Shown: positions 52,917 to 60,952 of the stretch, one piece after another
How positions within the stretch are numbered: position 1 is the first letter of the stretch
How the letters are laid out: the number at the start of each line of letters is the position of its first letter
Assembly: GCA_026988395.1 (NCBI GenBank)
Contig: JALSLI010000054.1
Coordinates: 1 to 61,518 of the forward strand
Source: Flavobacteriaceae bacterium
Lineage (GTDB): Bacteria; Bacteroidota; Bacteroidia; Flavobacteriales; Flavobacteriaceae
Direction: 5' to 3'
Length of the DNA: 61,518 nt
The notes under the pieces: model-generated
Seen by the model: the letters and a program-made list of their open reading frames with translations, nothing else
Databases searched by the model: none
What the model was told of the DNA's origin: nothing
Program-made: the position numbers and the translations under genes

Positions 52917-54875
52917 ATGGAACAAAACGCTACTTTTCCAATAAAACAAATCGAACTCGAAAAATTACGCGATGAAGCTTCATCATATCTAAAAACTGTT
53001 TATTGGGAGCAAGGATTACGTGCCAAAAACAAAGAAAATAGCAAGCAACAAGAAAATATTTTACTATTTCTATCCAAAGCAACAAACGGATCTTCGGCAG
53101 TTGATAGTACCTCAGTTTCTAAAACTATCTTAAAATTAAAAAAGAAATTGTTGCCGGATTCTTTGGCTATTCCGTTAAAATTAAACAAAACTTTAATGGT
53201 ACTTCAAGATGCCATTACAATCGGACTTTGGCTTAAAGATGCCTATTACGATTCATCAGGACTATCCGTTTTACACGAAAAAAAAACAACATTAGACAAT
53301 GTACAAAAAAGAGAATTTGAATCTAAAATGCAAACCGCAACCGCTTTTATGCTTTTCGGAATTGCATATGCAGCTCTTTACCACATAAAAGAAGATGCAA
53401 ATGATGATTTATCGGTAATGAAAAATAAATTTTCCGGAATTCCGGAACTGGCTTTAACCACGCCTCTAAAAGGGATTTCCAGCATGCTTTTCTATTATGA
53501 TAAATACTTAAATCATCCTGATGTTATAAAAACCGAACAAGATATAGCTGACTTTACTTACGTCTATTTTGAAGCTATCATAAATGAAATTATACAACGT
53601 AAAGAAAGTCTGGATTATAGCGAAAGCATTGAAGACAGAACCTATAAAAAAGAAAATTCGGATTTTGCTATCTCAGGTTGGAAAACCGATTTTGATGCAA
53701 GCATAAAAAGTGTTGAATTTAACCAAATTAAATTTGAACAAATTGTTGGTAACCGTGATGCCAAACACTTTTCCAAACGATTAATAGAAAGAATGCTTGC
53801 CTATGATTTTGAGACCAAAAAAAATCCGTTTCAAGAACTTGGTGGTTTTATTCCGGTTTTTATGGGATATGGAATTCCCGGCACAGGAAAAAGCATGCTT
53901 ATCGCTGCAATTGCTACCAAATTAAAGGAATATGCAGATGCATTAAACATTCCATTTTTATTTCATCCAATGCCGGACACGTTAATATCAACTTTTCAAG
54001 GAGGTTCTGCCGAAAAAATGGTACAATGGATGAAGCCTTTACAAAATCCGGATACGCTAATATTTGCCCCAATAGATGATGCCGAAAACAACTTACAAGA
54101 AAGAACTGCACAAGGTGTTTCTGCCGGTGTAAAAGAAGTTATTGGTGTATTTTTACGCTATACCGAAGGTGCTTACGCTGTAAATCACGGTAATGCTTCC
54201 ATAGGTTTGTTTACCAATTTACCCGAAATGTTAGATAAAGCCATCTTGTCTAGAATACAAGGAAGATTTAAAATTGATGGTGCCAGAACCATTCCGGATT
54301 TTTTAGATCAAGATTATATTTGGTGGAATAAATTAAATAAAATTTCACCGGATTTTGTAAATATGAAAAATCCAGATTACCAATGGTTAAGCGAACAAAA
54401 ATTAGCAAAAAACCTAAATGAAATTTTAAAAAACCACAACAAACCTACGGAGGAGCACATTCTAGAAATTTTTGAACAAACCGAAAAAAAACACCATTAT
54501 AACGAACATCAATTTTATGCAGAACTGTACAAAGGTATTCAAGAAAAATTTCCTTTCTTTTCCTCTCGAGACATTCGCAACATACAAAAAGCTGTTTCCA
54601 TGCGATTAACCGATTTTGATTTACCAAGTGAATGGTTAGAAAATCCGGAACTCTTTTTAAGAAAAAAATACGACACTAAATACAAAATGCTGCAAGATGT
54701 TATGAAACAAAATATGAAAGGATTAAACTTTTCGGATATTAGAAAACAAGAAGCCATTCGTTATTTAGATAATATGGCTATTATTGCAGATACCGATTTT
54801 AAACGGAAAGTAGAAAATAGAATAAAAGAAATGCAAATCCGTTTAGAAGCTGAAAAACAATTTAAAAAACAATAG
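52917..54875 (+). CDS. AAA-family ATPase of unknown function
   Basis: 652 aa. A helical N-terminal region (1-240) with no recognised domain precedes an AAA module: Walker A GYGIPGTGKS at about residue 320, a Walker B-like strand LIFAPIDDAEN (Asp-Asp where Asp-Glu is usual), and a sensor region SIGLFTNLPEMLDKAILSRIQGR with the arginine finger. The C-terminal region is helical. It is followed after two bases by the 3-hydroxyanthranilate dioxygenase gene and preceded by the DksA-like gene (54 bp). The role is unknown. Confidence 0.85.
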   Translation: MEQNATFPIKQIELEKLRDEASSYLKTVYWEQGLRAKNKENSKQQENILLFLSKATNGSSAVDSTSVSKTILKLKKKLLPDSLAIPLKLNKTLMVLQDAITIGLWLKDAYYDSSGLSVLHEKKTTLDNVQKREFESKMQTATAFMLFGIAYAALYHIKEDANDDLSVMKNKFSGIPELALTTPLKGISSMLFYYDKYLNHPDVIKTEQDIADFTYVYFEAIINEIIQRKESLDYSESIEDRTYKKENSDFAISGWKTDFDASIKSVEFNQIKFEQIVGNRDAKHFSKRLIERMLAYDFETKKNPFQELGGFIPVFMGYGIPGTGKSMLIAAIATKLKEYADALNIPFLFHPMPDTLISTFQGGSAEKMVQWMKPLQNPDTLIFAPIDDAENNLQERTAQGVSAGVKEVIGVFLRYTEGAYAVNHGNASIGLFTNLPEMLDKAILSRIQGRFKIDGARTIPDFLDQDYIWWNKLNKISPDFVNMKNPDYQWLSEQKLAKNLNEILKNHNKPTEEHILEIFEQTEKKHHYNEHQFYAELYKGIQEKFPFFSSRDIRNIQKAVSMRLTDFDLPSEWLENPELFLRKKYDTKYKMLQDVMKQNMKGLNFSDIRKQEAIRYLDNMAIIADTDFKRKVENRIKEMQIRLEAEKQFKKQ

Positions 54876-54877
54876 TT

Positions 54878-55399
54878 ATGATACGCCAACCAATTAATTT
54901 TAAAAAATGGATTGATGATAACCGCCATTTATTAAAACCTCCGGTAGCAAATAAAGTTGTTTGGAAAGATGCCGACTACATCGTTATGGTCGTTGGCGGA
55001 CCAAACAACAGAAAAGATTACCACTATAATGAAACTCCGGAATATTTTCATCAAATTGAAGGAGATATGGTTTTAAAAATAATAGATAACGGCATACCTA
55101 AAGACATTACCATTAAGGAAGGTGAAATTTTTGTATTGCCGGCAAAAGTACCACATTCACCACAACGTTTTAAAGACACCATTGGTTTGGTAATTGAATA
55201 TCCACGTGATAAAAATATGTTGGATGCTTTAGAATGGTATTGCGAAAATTGCAATAATCTATTGTATCGCGAAGAATTTGCTTTAAAAGATATTGAAACA
55301 GATATGCCGGCAATTTTTGATCGTTTTTATTCCGATAAGGAAAAATGCACCTGTAAAAAATGCGGCTCTTACATGAAAAAACCTGTTTTACAAAAATAA
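54878..55399 (+). CDS. nbaC: 3-Hydroxyanthranilate 3,4-dioxygenase
   Basis: 173 aa, the bacterial length. Cupin with Fe(II) ligands His49, Glu55, His93 and substrate Arg45 in the expected spacing (RKDYHYNETPEYF, KVPHSPQR). The C-terminal rubredoxin-like iron site is present (CENC and CTCKKC). It opens 3-hydroxyanthranilate in the kynurenine route to NAD or to catabolism. No other kynurenine gene is in the window; it follows the AAA ATPase by two bases. Confidence 0.95.
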   Translation: MIRQPINFKKWIDDNRHLLKPPVANKVVWKDADYIVMVVGGPNNRKDYHYNETPEYFHQIEGDMVLKIIDNGIPKDITIKEGEIFVLPAKVPHSPQRFKDTIGLVIEYPRDKNMLDALEWYCENCNNLLYREEFALKDIETDMPAIFDRFYSDKEKCTCKKCGSYMKKPVLQK

Positions 55400-55410
55400 A
55401 ACAGGTTTTT
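55377..55410 (+). terminator. Terminator after 3-hydroxyanthranilate dioxygenase
   Basis: 14-bp stem (55377-55390 and 55397-55410); its left arm lies in the last codons of the gene. Between convergent genes. Confidence 0.82.
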
Positions 55411-55430
55411 AAAATCTATTATATTTTAAA

Positions 55431-56030
55431 TTAACGCAATCTAAATTTTACATTTTGCTCAATTAAATTATCAATTTCCACCTGAACAGCATTGTTTAAT
55501 AAATTTTGCTTCATTCCGGTAACGTTACTAACCGCTTTCATATAAAAAATATGGTATGCTTCGGCAATTAACGAAAGAACTGTTGTACTTAATTTAATCC
55601 AAGCTGTTTTTAAAGCAATTGCATCCTCTTTTGGTAACTGCAAAATTGCCTGTGTAAAAATAATATCAGATACTCTACCCATCATAGCAATCATCATATT
55701 ATTGGTTACTTTACGTTTTACGTGTAAAATACCAACAAAGGTTTGCCATGACCAATATTCTAAATCAAAATTTCCATCTATGGTTTTTACTACCCAATCT
55801 GTAAGAGACTTTTCTCGTATTTCTCTTTCTCCCGGCTTAAAAACCGCTTTGGTTTTTTCATTACTATATAATGTATCGTAAAAATCTTGTACTATAACTC
55901 CTGCCAATGAAAAAATAAATTCTTTATTCTTTTTAAGCACCTGAATATCTTCCGGTGTTAATTGTGTTTGTTTTGGCATTGCAGCCAATATGTCTTGCGT
56001 AAGTGTATCTAACATAATATTGTTGTTCAT
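55431..56030 (-). CDS. Single-domain protoglobin
   Basis: 199 aa. The globin-coupled-sensor type of globin domain covers most of the protein: IVQDFYDTLYSNEKTKAVF, EYWSWQTFVGILHVKRKV with the probable proximal haem His in LHVKRKV, then MMIAMMGRVSDII and a long helix. No signalling domain (no MCP or GGDEF) is attached. Protoglobins bind O2, NO or CO. It is monocistronic, with its own -7 element (56056-56063) and an FNR-type box at 56085-56098, and lies next to a roadblock gene on the same strand. Confidence 0.85.
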   Translation of the reverse strand: MNNNIMLDTLTQDILAAMPKQTQLTPEDIQVLKKNKEFIFSLAGVIVQDFYDTLYSNEKTKAVFKPGEREIREKSLTDWVVKTIDGNFDLEYWSWQTFVGILHVKRKVTNNMMIAMMGRVSDIIFTQAILQLPKEDAIALKTAWIKLSTTVLSLIAEAYHIFYMKAVSNVTGMKQNLLNNAVQVEIDNLIEQNVKFRLR

Positions 56031-56055
56031 TTTTTTATAACTTTAAATTTTTATA

Positions 56056-56063
56056 CAAATTTA
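56056..56063 (-). promoter_or_regulatory. -7 element of the protoglobin gene
   Basis: TAAATTTG on the minus strand, with the same flanks (CTT before, GTA after) as the csg operon -7 element. Confidence 0.55.
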
Positions 56064-56084
56064 AAGTTTATAAAATTAAAAAAT

Positions 56085-56098
56085 ATGATTAATGTCAA
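56085..56098. promoter_or_regulatory. FNR/CRP-type box before the protoglobin gene
   Basis: On the minus strand TTGAC-ATTA-ATCAT, 8 of 10 positions, centred 28.5 bp before the -7 element, one base off the spacing seen at both curli promoters. Only one box is seen here. Confidence 0.5.
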
Positions 56099-56104
56099 TA
56101 AAAA

Positions 56105-56126
56105 ACAACATACCAATGTATGTTGT
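56105..56126 (-). terminator. Terminator after the roadblock gene
   Basis: Perfect 9-bp stem (56105-56113 and 56118-56126), 4-nt loop, then a T run on the minus strand. Confidence 0.8.
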
Positions 56127-56154
56127 AGTTTGTATATTATTTTTTATACTAATT

Positions 56155-56544
56155 TTAAATGATAGATCTAATATTCAAATCTAAGCTACTTTCATTATTT
56201 AAAATATCGGAAATTTCTTTAACAGAAGCATCTAAATACATCATTAAAAGACCTAATTTTGTATTTTCTTTAGCTATTAATCCTAAAATCGTATCTTTAT
56301 TTACATCTTTTAATAAGATATATCCGTTATCCGTTTTGATATAAAATTGGTTAATTCCTCCTTTATTTAAATCGTTGGAAAACTTTTCACCCATAGAGTG
56401 CAATGATGCAATCATCACTGCCATTCTATCTTCGTTTTCTGCATTTACAGACGAAATAGTTAAACCCTCAGAATTTACTAAAACTGCCGCATCCGAATTG
56501 GTATTATCTACTAAATTTGCTAAAATATTATCCAAATTATTCAT
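56155..56544 (-). CDS. Roadblock/LC7 domain protein (MglB-like)
   Basis: 129 aa. A single roadblock/LC7 domain: ILANLVDNTNSDAAVLVNSEG at the start, then MAVMIASLHSMGEKF and the long C-terminal helix. MglB, its best known bacterial relative, is the GTPase-activating protein of the polarity GTPase MglA. No MglA-like gene is in the window. Located between the protoglobin gene and an acidic coiled-coil gene. Confidence 0.88.
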   Translation of the reverse strand: MNNLDNILANLVDNTNSDAAVLVNSEGLTISSVNAENEDRMAVMIASLHSMGEKFSNDLNKGGINQFYIKTDNGYILLKDVNKDTILGLIAKENTKLGLLMMYLDASVKEISDILNNESSLDLNIRSII

Positions 56545-56640
56545 AATTTTTCTTTTTAAATTTATTTCAAAAGTAAAACATTTTTTATATTTTTACAAAT
56601 AAATAGATAAATAGTTTTAAATAACTAAAAACATACAAAA

Positions 56641-57300
56641 ATGGGAGTTAATAAAAACATCGATGAGTTAAGAAAAGAGTTAGCAAACATGCATAAAATG
56701 TTTGATAGCGTTTTGGTAGATAAAAAAAGTACTTCTAGCAAAAGCACTTTAACAAAAGATGATAAAAAAACTACAGAAGAGAATTCTTTTGTTAAAAATC
56801 CAACATCCAACAAAGAATCTATCACTAATAATTCAACTTTTTCTGATGAAAAGAAAATTAAAAATGAAGAAAAAACACCAAACAAAGTTGAAAGTAAAGA
56901 AATTTTTACAGAAGAAATAAAAACAGAAGCAATAGAATTAAATGAAGAAACTATAAAGGAAGTTAATCCTGAGACCGTATCTGAAATAGAAATTAAAGAC
57001 GTAACAGAAGAACAAATTAATCCTGAAACTATATCTGAAATAAAAATCAAAGACCAAACAGAAGAGCAAGTGATTCCTGAAACTGAATCAGAAATAGAAA
57101 TTAAAAACAAAACAGAAGAAAATGAAAATTTAGATGATATTACTTTTTCTTTTGATGAAACAACCGAAATAATAGATAAATCCAATTCAAAAGTTATAAA
57201 CCTCCACAAAAAAGAGCAATATTTAAGCATCCGTGAAAAATTGGAAAAAATTAAAAACGAAATAAAACAAAAGGAATTAGAACTTAAAAATAAAAAATAA
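56641..57300 (+). CDS. Acidic protein with 18-residue repeats and C-terminal coiled coil
   Basis: 219 aa, no signal peptide. A helical start (NKNIDELRKELANMHKMF), a long Glu/Lys/Ser/Thr-rich middle with three 18-residue repeats of the type NPETVSEIEIKDVTEEQI, and a C-terminal coiled coil (about 185-219). Such proteins often act as flexible scaffolds or tethers. Unrecognised otherwise. It starts 96 bp from the divergent roadblock gene. Confidence 0.72.
   Translation: MGVNKNIDELRKELANMHKMFDSVLVDKKSTSSKSTLTKDDKKTTEENSFVKNPTSNKESITNNSTFSDEKKIKNEEKTPNKVESKEIFTEEIKTEAIELNEETIKEVNPETVSEIEIKDVTEEQINPETISEIKIKDQTEEQVIPETESEIEIKNKTEENENLDDITFSFDETTEIIDKSNSKVINLHKKEQYLSIREKLEKIKNEIKQKELELKNKK
56965..57123. 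repeat. 54-bp in-frame tandem repeat
   Basis: Three copies start at 56965, 57019 and 57073, each coding 18 residues (the last 17). Confidence 0.85.
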
Positions 57301-57388
57301 CCTTTTTACTAATTATTTTTAATAAGTTTTTATAACTATCCTTTTGTAGTGTGGTGTAAATTTCAAATCTTTGCACAAACACAACAGA

Positions 57389-60238
57389 ATGCCAAAAAAC
57401 AACAGTATTAAGTCCGTTTTAATCTTAGGATCCGGACCAATAGTAATCGGTCAAGCATGCGAATTTGATTACTCCGGAACGCAATCCATCAGGTCTTTAA
57501 AAGAAGAAGGTATTGAAGTTACACTTCTCAATTCAAATCCTGCAACCATTATGACCGACCCTTCAATGGGAGATCATATTTACTTAAAACCCTTAACGAC
57601 AAAATCTATTGTCGAAATCTTAAAAAAACATCCAAACATCGATGCTGTTTTACCTACAATGGGAGGTCAAACAGCATTAAATTTATGTATTAAAGCTGAT
57701 GATAAAGGTATTTGGGATGATTTTAATGTAAAAATGATTGGTGTTGATATCGATGCTATTAAAATCACCGAAGACCGTGAAAAATTTAGGGTTTTAATGA
57801 ATAAAATCGGTATTCCGCAAGCTCCAAGTAAAACAGCAACTTCCTTTTTAGAAGGAAAAGAAATTGCACAAGAATTCGGTTTTCCTTTGGTTATTAGGCC
57901 TTCCTTTACCTTAGGAGGTTCCGGTGCTTCTATCGTTTACGAAAAAGAAGATTTTGATAAATTATTACAACGTGGTTTAGAAGCATCTCCTATTCACGAA
58001 GTGCTAATCGACAAAGCTCTAATTGGCTGGAAAGAATTTGAATTAGAATTATTACGAGATAGCAATGACAACGTTATTATTATATGTACAGTCGAAAATA
58101 TGGATCCTATGGGTATTCATACCGGAGACTCCATAACCGTTGCTCCTGCCATGACATTAAGCGATACAACTTTTCAAAAAATGCGTGATTACGCAATAAA
58201 AATGATGCGTTCCATTGGTGATTTTGCCGGAGGTTGTAACGTGCAGTTTGCGGTTAGTCCTGATGAAAAAGAAGATATTATCGCTATTGAAATTAACCCC
58301 AGAGTATCTCGCTCTTCCGCTTTAGCATCTAAAGCAACCGGTTATCCAATTGCAAAAGTTGCTACTAAATTGGCTTTAGGCTACCATTTAGACGAACTCA
58401 AAAATCAAATAACCAAAACGACATCCGCTTTTTTTGAACCTTCACTCGATTATGTAATTGTTAAAATCCCACGATGGAATTTCGATAAATTCGAAGGCTC
58501 TGAACGTACTTTAGGACTACAAATGAAATCCGTTGGTGAAGTAATGGGAATCGGTCGCTCCTTTCAGGAAGCACTACACAAAGCAACTCAATCTTTAGAA
58601 ATTAAACGTAATGGTATTGGTGCCGACGGAAAAGGCTATAAAAAATATGACGAAATAATAGAAAAACTAAAAAATCCGAGTTGGGACAGGGTTTTTGTAA
58701 TTTATGACGCAATTCAAGCCGGCGTTTCACTACACAGAATACACGAAATCACCAAAATTGATATGTGGTTCTTAAAACAATACGAAGAATTACACCTTTT
58801 GGAAAAAGAAATCAAACAATATTCATTAGACACCTTACCAAAAGAATTACTAATTACAGCAAAACAAAAAGGCTACGGTGATCGTCAAATTGCACATATG
58901 TTAAATTGTTTGGAAAGTCAGGTTTATAAAAAAAGACAAGAACAAAACATACAAAGAGTTTTTAAAATAGTAGATACTTGTGCAGCAGAATTTCCTGCCG
59001 AAACACCTTACTACTACTCTACTTTTGAAAACAATCTTACCAAAAACAATAAAACATTTTCCGAAAATGAATCACCTGTTTCCGATAGAAAAAAGGTAAT
59101 TATTTTGGGTTCTGGTCCTAATAGAATCGGACAAGGAATTGAGTTTGATTACTGCTGCGTACACGGCGTTTTGGCCGCAAAGGAATGTGGTTACGAAACG
59201 ATTATGATAAATTGTAATCCCGAAACCGTATCTACCGATTTTGATATTGCAGACAAATTATATTTTGAACCGGTTTTCTGGGAACATATCTACGACATCA
59301 TCCAACACGAAAAACCCGAAGGTGTTATCGTACAACTTGGTGGACAAACTGCTTTAAAACTAGCCGAAAAATTAAACAAATACGGCATAAAAATTCTAGG
59401 AACCAGTTATGATGCCTTAGATTTAGCTGAGGATAGAGGGCGTTTTTCTAAACTTTTAAAAGAGTTAAACATTCCGTATCCGGAATTTGGTACAGCAACC
59501 AATGCAGATGAAGCATTGGAAATTGCCAAAAAATTGGATTTTCCTATCTTAGTAAGACCAAGTTATGTACTTGGTGGACAAGGAATGAAAATTGTTATTA
59601 ACGAACAAGAACTCGAAGCTCACGTTGTAGATATTTTACGAAAAATACCAAATAATTTATTGCTTTTAGATCACTATTTAGACGGAGCAATCGAGGCGGA
59701 AGCAGATGCTATTTGCGATGGTGAAAACGTTTACATTATAGGTATTATGGAACATATCGAACCTTGTGGCGTACATTCCGGAGATTCTAATGCTACCTTA
59801 CCTCCTTTTAATTTAGGTGAATTTGTGATGCAACAAATAAAAGACCACACAAAAAAAATCGCTCTTGCTTTACAAACCGTCGGACTGATAAACATACAAT
59901 TTGCCATAAAAGACGATATTGTTTATATTATTGAGGCAAACCCTAGAGCATCGAGAACCGTACCTTTTATATCAAAAGCATACAAAGAACCTTATGTTAA
60001 TTTTGCAACCAAAGTAATGTTAGGTAAAAATAAAGTAACCGATTTTAAATTTAATCCGCAACTAAAAGGATTTGCTATTAAACAACCGGTTTTCTCTTTT
60101 GATAAATTCCCTAATGTAAATAAAAATTTAGGTCCAGAAATGAAATCAACCGGAGAAAGTATTCTTTTTATAGATGACTTAAAAGATGATAAATTTTATG
60201 ATTTATATTCTAGAAGAAAAATGTATTTGAGTAGGTAG
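57389..60238 (+). CDS. carB: Carbamoyl-phosphate synthase large subunit without the allosteric domain
   Basis: 949 aa, against 1073 in E. coli. Both ATP-grasp halves are complete: SGPIVIGQACEFDYSG and GSGPNRIGQGIEFDY at the two starts, and the EINPRVSRSSALASKATG and EANPRASRTVPFISKA motifs. After GPEMKSTGES the protein ends, so the C-terminal methylglyoxal-synthase-like regulatory domain that binds UMP, ornithine or IMP is missing. Flavobacterial CarB proteins are usually of this length. It makes carbamoyl phosphate for pyrimidines and arginine. The ATG at 57389 is preferred over a TTG at 57371; AATCTTTG at 57366-57373 may be its -7 element. Confidence 0.95.
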   Translation: MPKNNSIKSVLILGSGPIVIGQACEFDYSGTQSIRSLKEEGIEVTLLNSNPATIMTDPSMGDHIYLKPLTTKSIVEILKKHPNIDAVLPTMGGQTALNLCIKADDKGIWDDFNVKMIGVDIDAIKITEDREKFRVLMNKIGIPQAPSKTATSFLEGKEIAQEFGFPLVIRPSFTLGGSGASIVYEKEDFDKLLQRGLEASPIHEVLIDKALIGWKEFELELLRDSNDNVIIICTVENMDPMGIHTGDSITVAPAMTLSDTTFQKMRDYAIKMMRSIGDFAGGCNVQFAVSPDEKEDIIAIEINPRVSRSSALASKATGYPIAKVATKLALGYHLDELKNQITKTTSAFFEPSLDYVIVKIPRWNFDKFEGSERTLGLQMKSVGEVMGIGRSFQEALHKATQSLEIKRNGIGADGKGYKKYDEIIEKLKNPSWDRVFVIYDAIQAGVSLHRIHEITKIDMWFLKQYEELHLLEKEIKQYSLDTLPKELLITAKQKGYGDRQIAHMLNCLESQVYKKRQEQNIQRVFKIVDTCAAEFPAETPYYYSTFENNLTKNNKTFSENESPVSDRKKVIILGSGPNRIGQGIEFDYCCVHGVLAAKECGYETIMINCNPETVSTDFDIADKLYFEPVFWEHIYDIIQHEKPEGVIVQLGGQTALKLAEKLNKYGIKILGTSYDALDLAEDRGRFSKLLKELNIPYPEFGTATNADEALEIAKKLDFPILVRPSYVLGGQGMKIVINEQELEAHVVDILRKIPNNLLLLDHYLDGAIEAEADAICDGENVYIIGIMEHIEPCGVHSGDSNATLPPFNLGEFVMQQIKDHTKKIALALQTVGLINIQFAIKDDIVYIIEANPRASRTVPFISKAYKEPYVNFATKVMLGKNKVTDFKFNPQLKGFAIKQPVFSFDKFPNVNKNLGPEMKSTGESILFIDDLKDDKFYDLYSRRKMYLSR

Positions 60239-60328
60239 ATATTTGAATATTCTATTACAACTTATTCTAACCTAATACCTTTTTAATTAATCATTTAATA
60301 TGAAAATAATTCATTTAAAAAAAAAACC

Positions 60329-60336
60329 TATATTTG
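60329..60336 (+). promoter_or_regulatory. Candidate -7 element for the 60386 gene
   Basis: TATATTTG, 49 bp before the ATG. Confidence 0.45.
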
Positions 60337-60385
60337 TAAAATAAAAGGTAACAATATAAATATCATCTTTTTATAATTAAATTCT

Positions 60386-60952
60386 ATGAAAGCACCCCTT
60401 AAAACCAGAAAAGAATGGAAACAATTATTGACAGGAGAAATAAATCCTTCGATAAAGAATTTCTTCTTTCAAATGAAAATTACACAAGCAAAAATACAAA
60501 TTGAAAAAAAAATCGTACCATTAGACAAGGCTATTGAAGATTTACAAACATTATGTCAAAAATTTATCAAAGCTAATAATATGTACGATGATTTAAAAAC
60601 TGTTTTTGGATCAAATTATGAAGAAGAAGATAAACGTAGTGTTACTAAAAAAGAAGAAAACACAATTAATTTACAGTATGACAATGAATGGCTAAATACC
60701 CAGTTACAGTACGAAAAACAAATTATGTTTTATAAAAATCAACTCTCTTTAAAAGAAAAAGAACTCAAAGAAAAAGAAAAATTAATCCATTTATTACAAG
60801 AAGATAATGTAATATTAAAAAAGAAAAACAATTTACTATACGATAGTATTTTTAAAATAAACCAGTTAGAAGAAGAAGGATTAAATGAACAAGAAAATTC
60901 AACAAATGAAAAAAATTGGTCTTTTTTTAAAATTTTTAAAAAAACAAAATAA
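60386..60952 (+). CDS. Coiled-coil protein of unknown function
   Basis: 188 aa, no signal peptide or membrane segment. The first 80 residues are a helical domain, and residues about 110-160 form a Lys/Glu-rich coiled coil. The end is basic and aromatic (WSFFKIFKKTK), possibly a membrane-surface contact. Not recognised. Its stop codon shares one base with the start of the next gene (TAATG), so translation is coupled. Confidence 0.7.
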   Translation: MKAPLKTRKEWKQLLTGEINPSIKNFFFQMKITQAKIQIEKKIVPLDKAIEDLQTLCQKFIKANNMYDDLKTVFGSNYEEEDKRSVTKKEENTINLQYDNEWLNTQLQYEKQIMFYKNQLSLKEKELKEKEKLIHLLQEDNVILKKKNNLLYDSIFKINQLEEEGLNEQENSTNEKNWSFFKIFKKTK

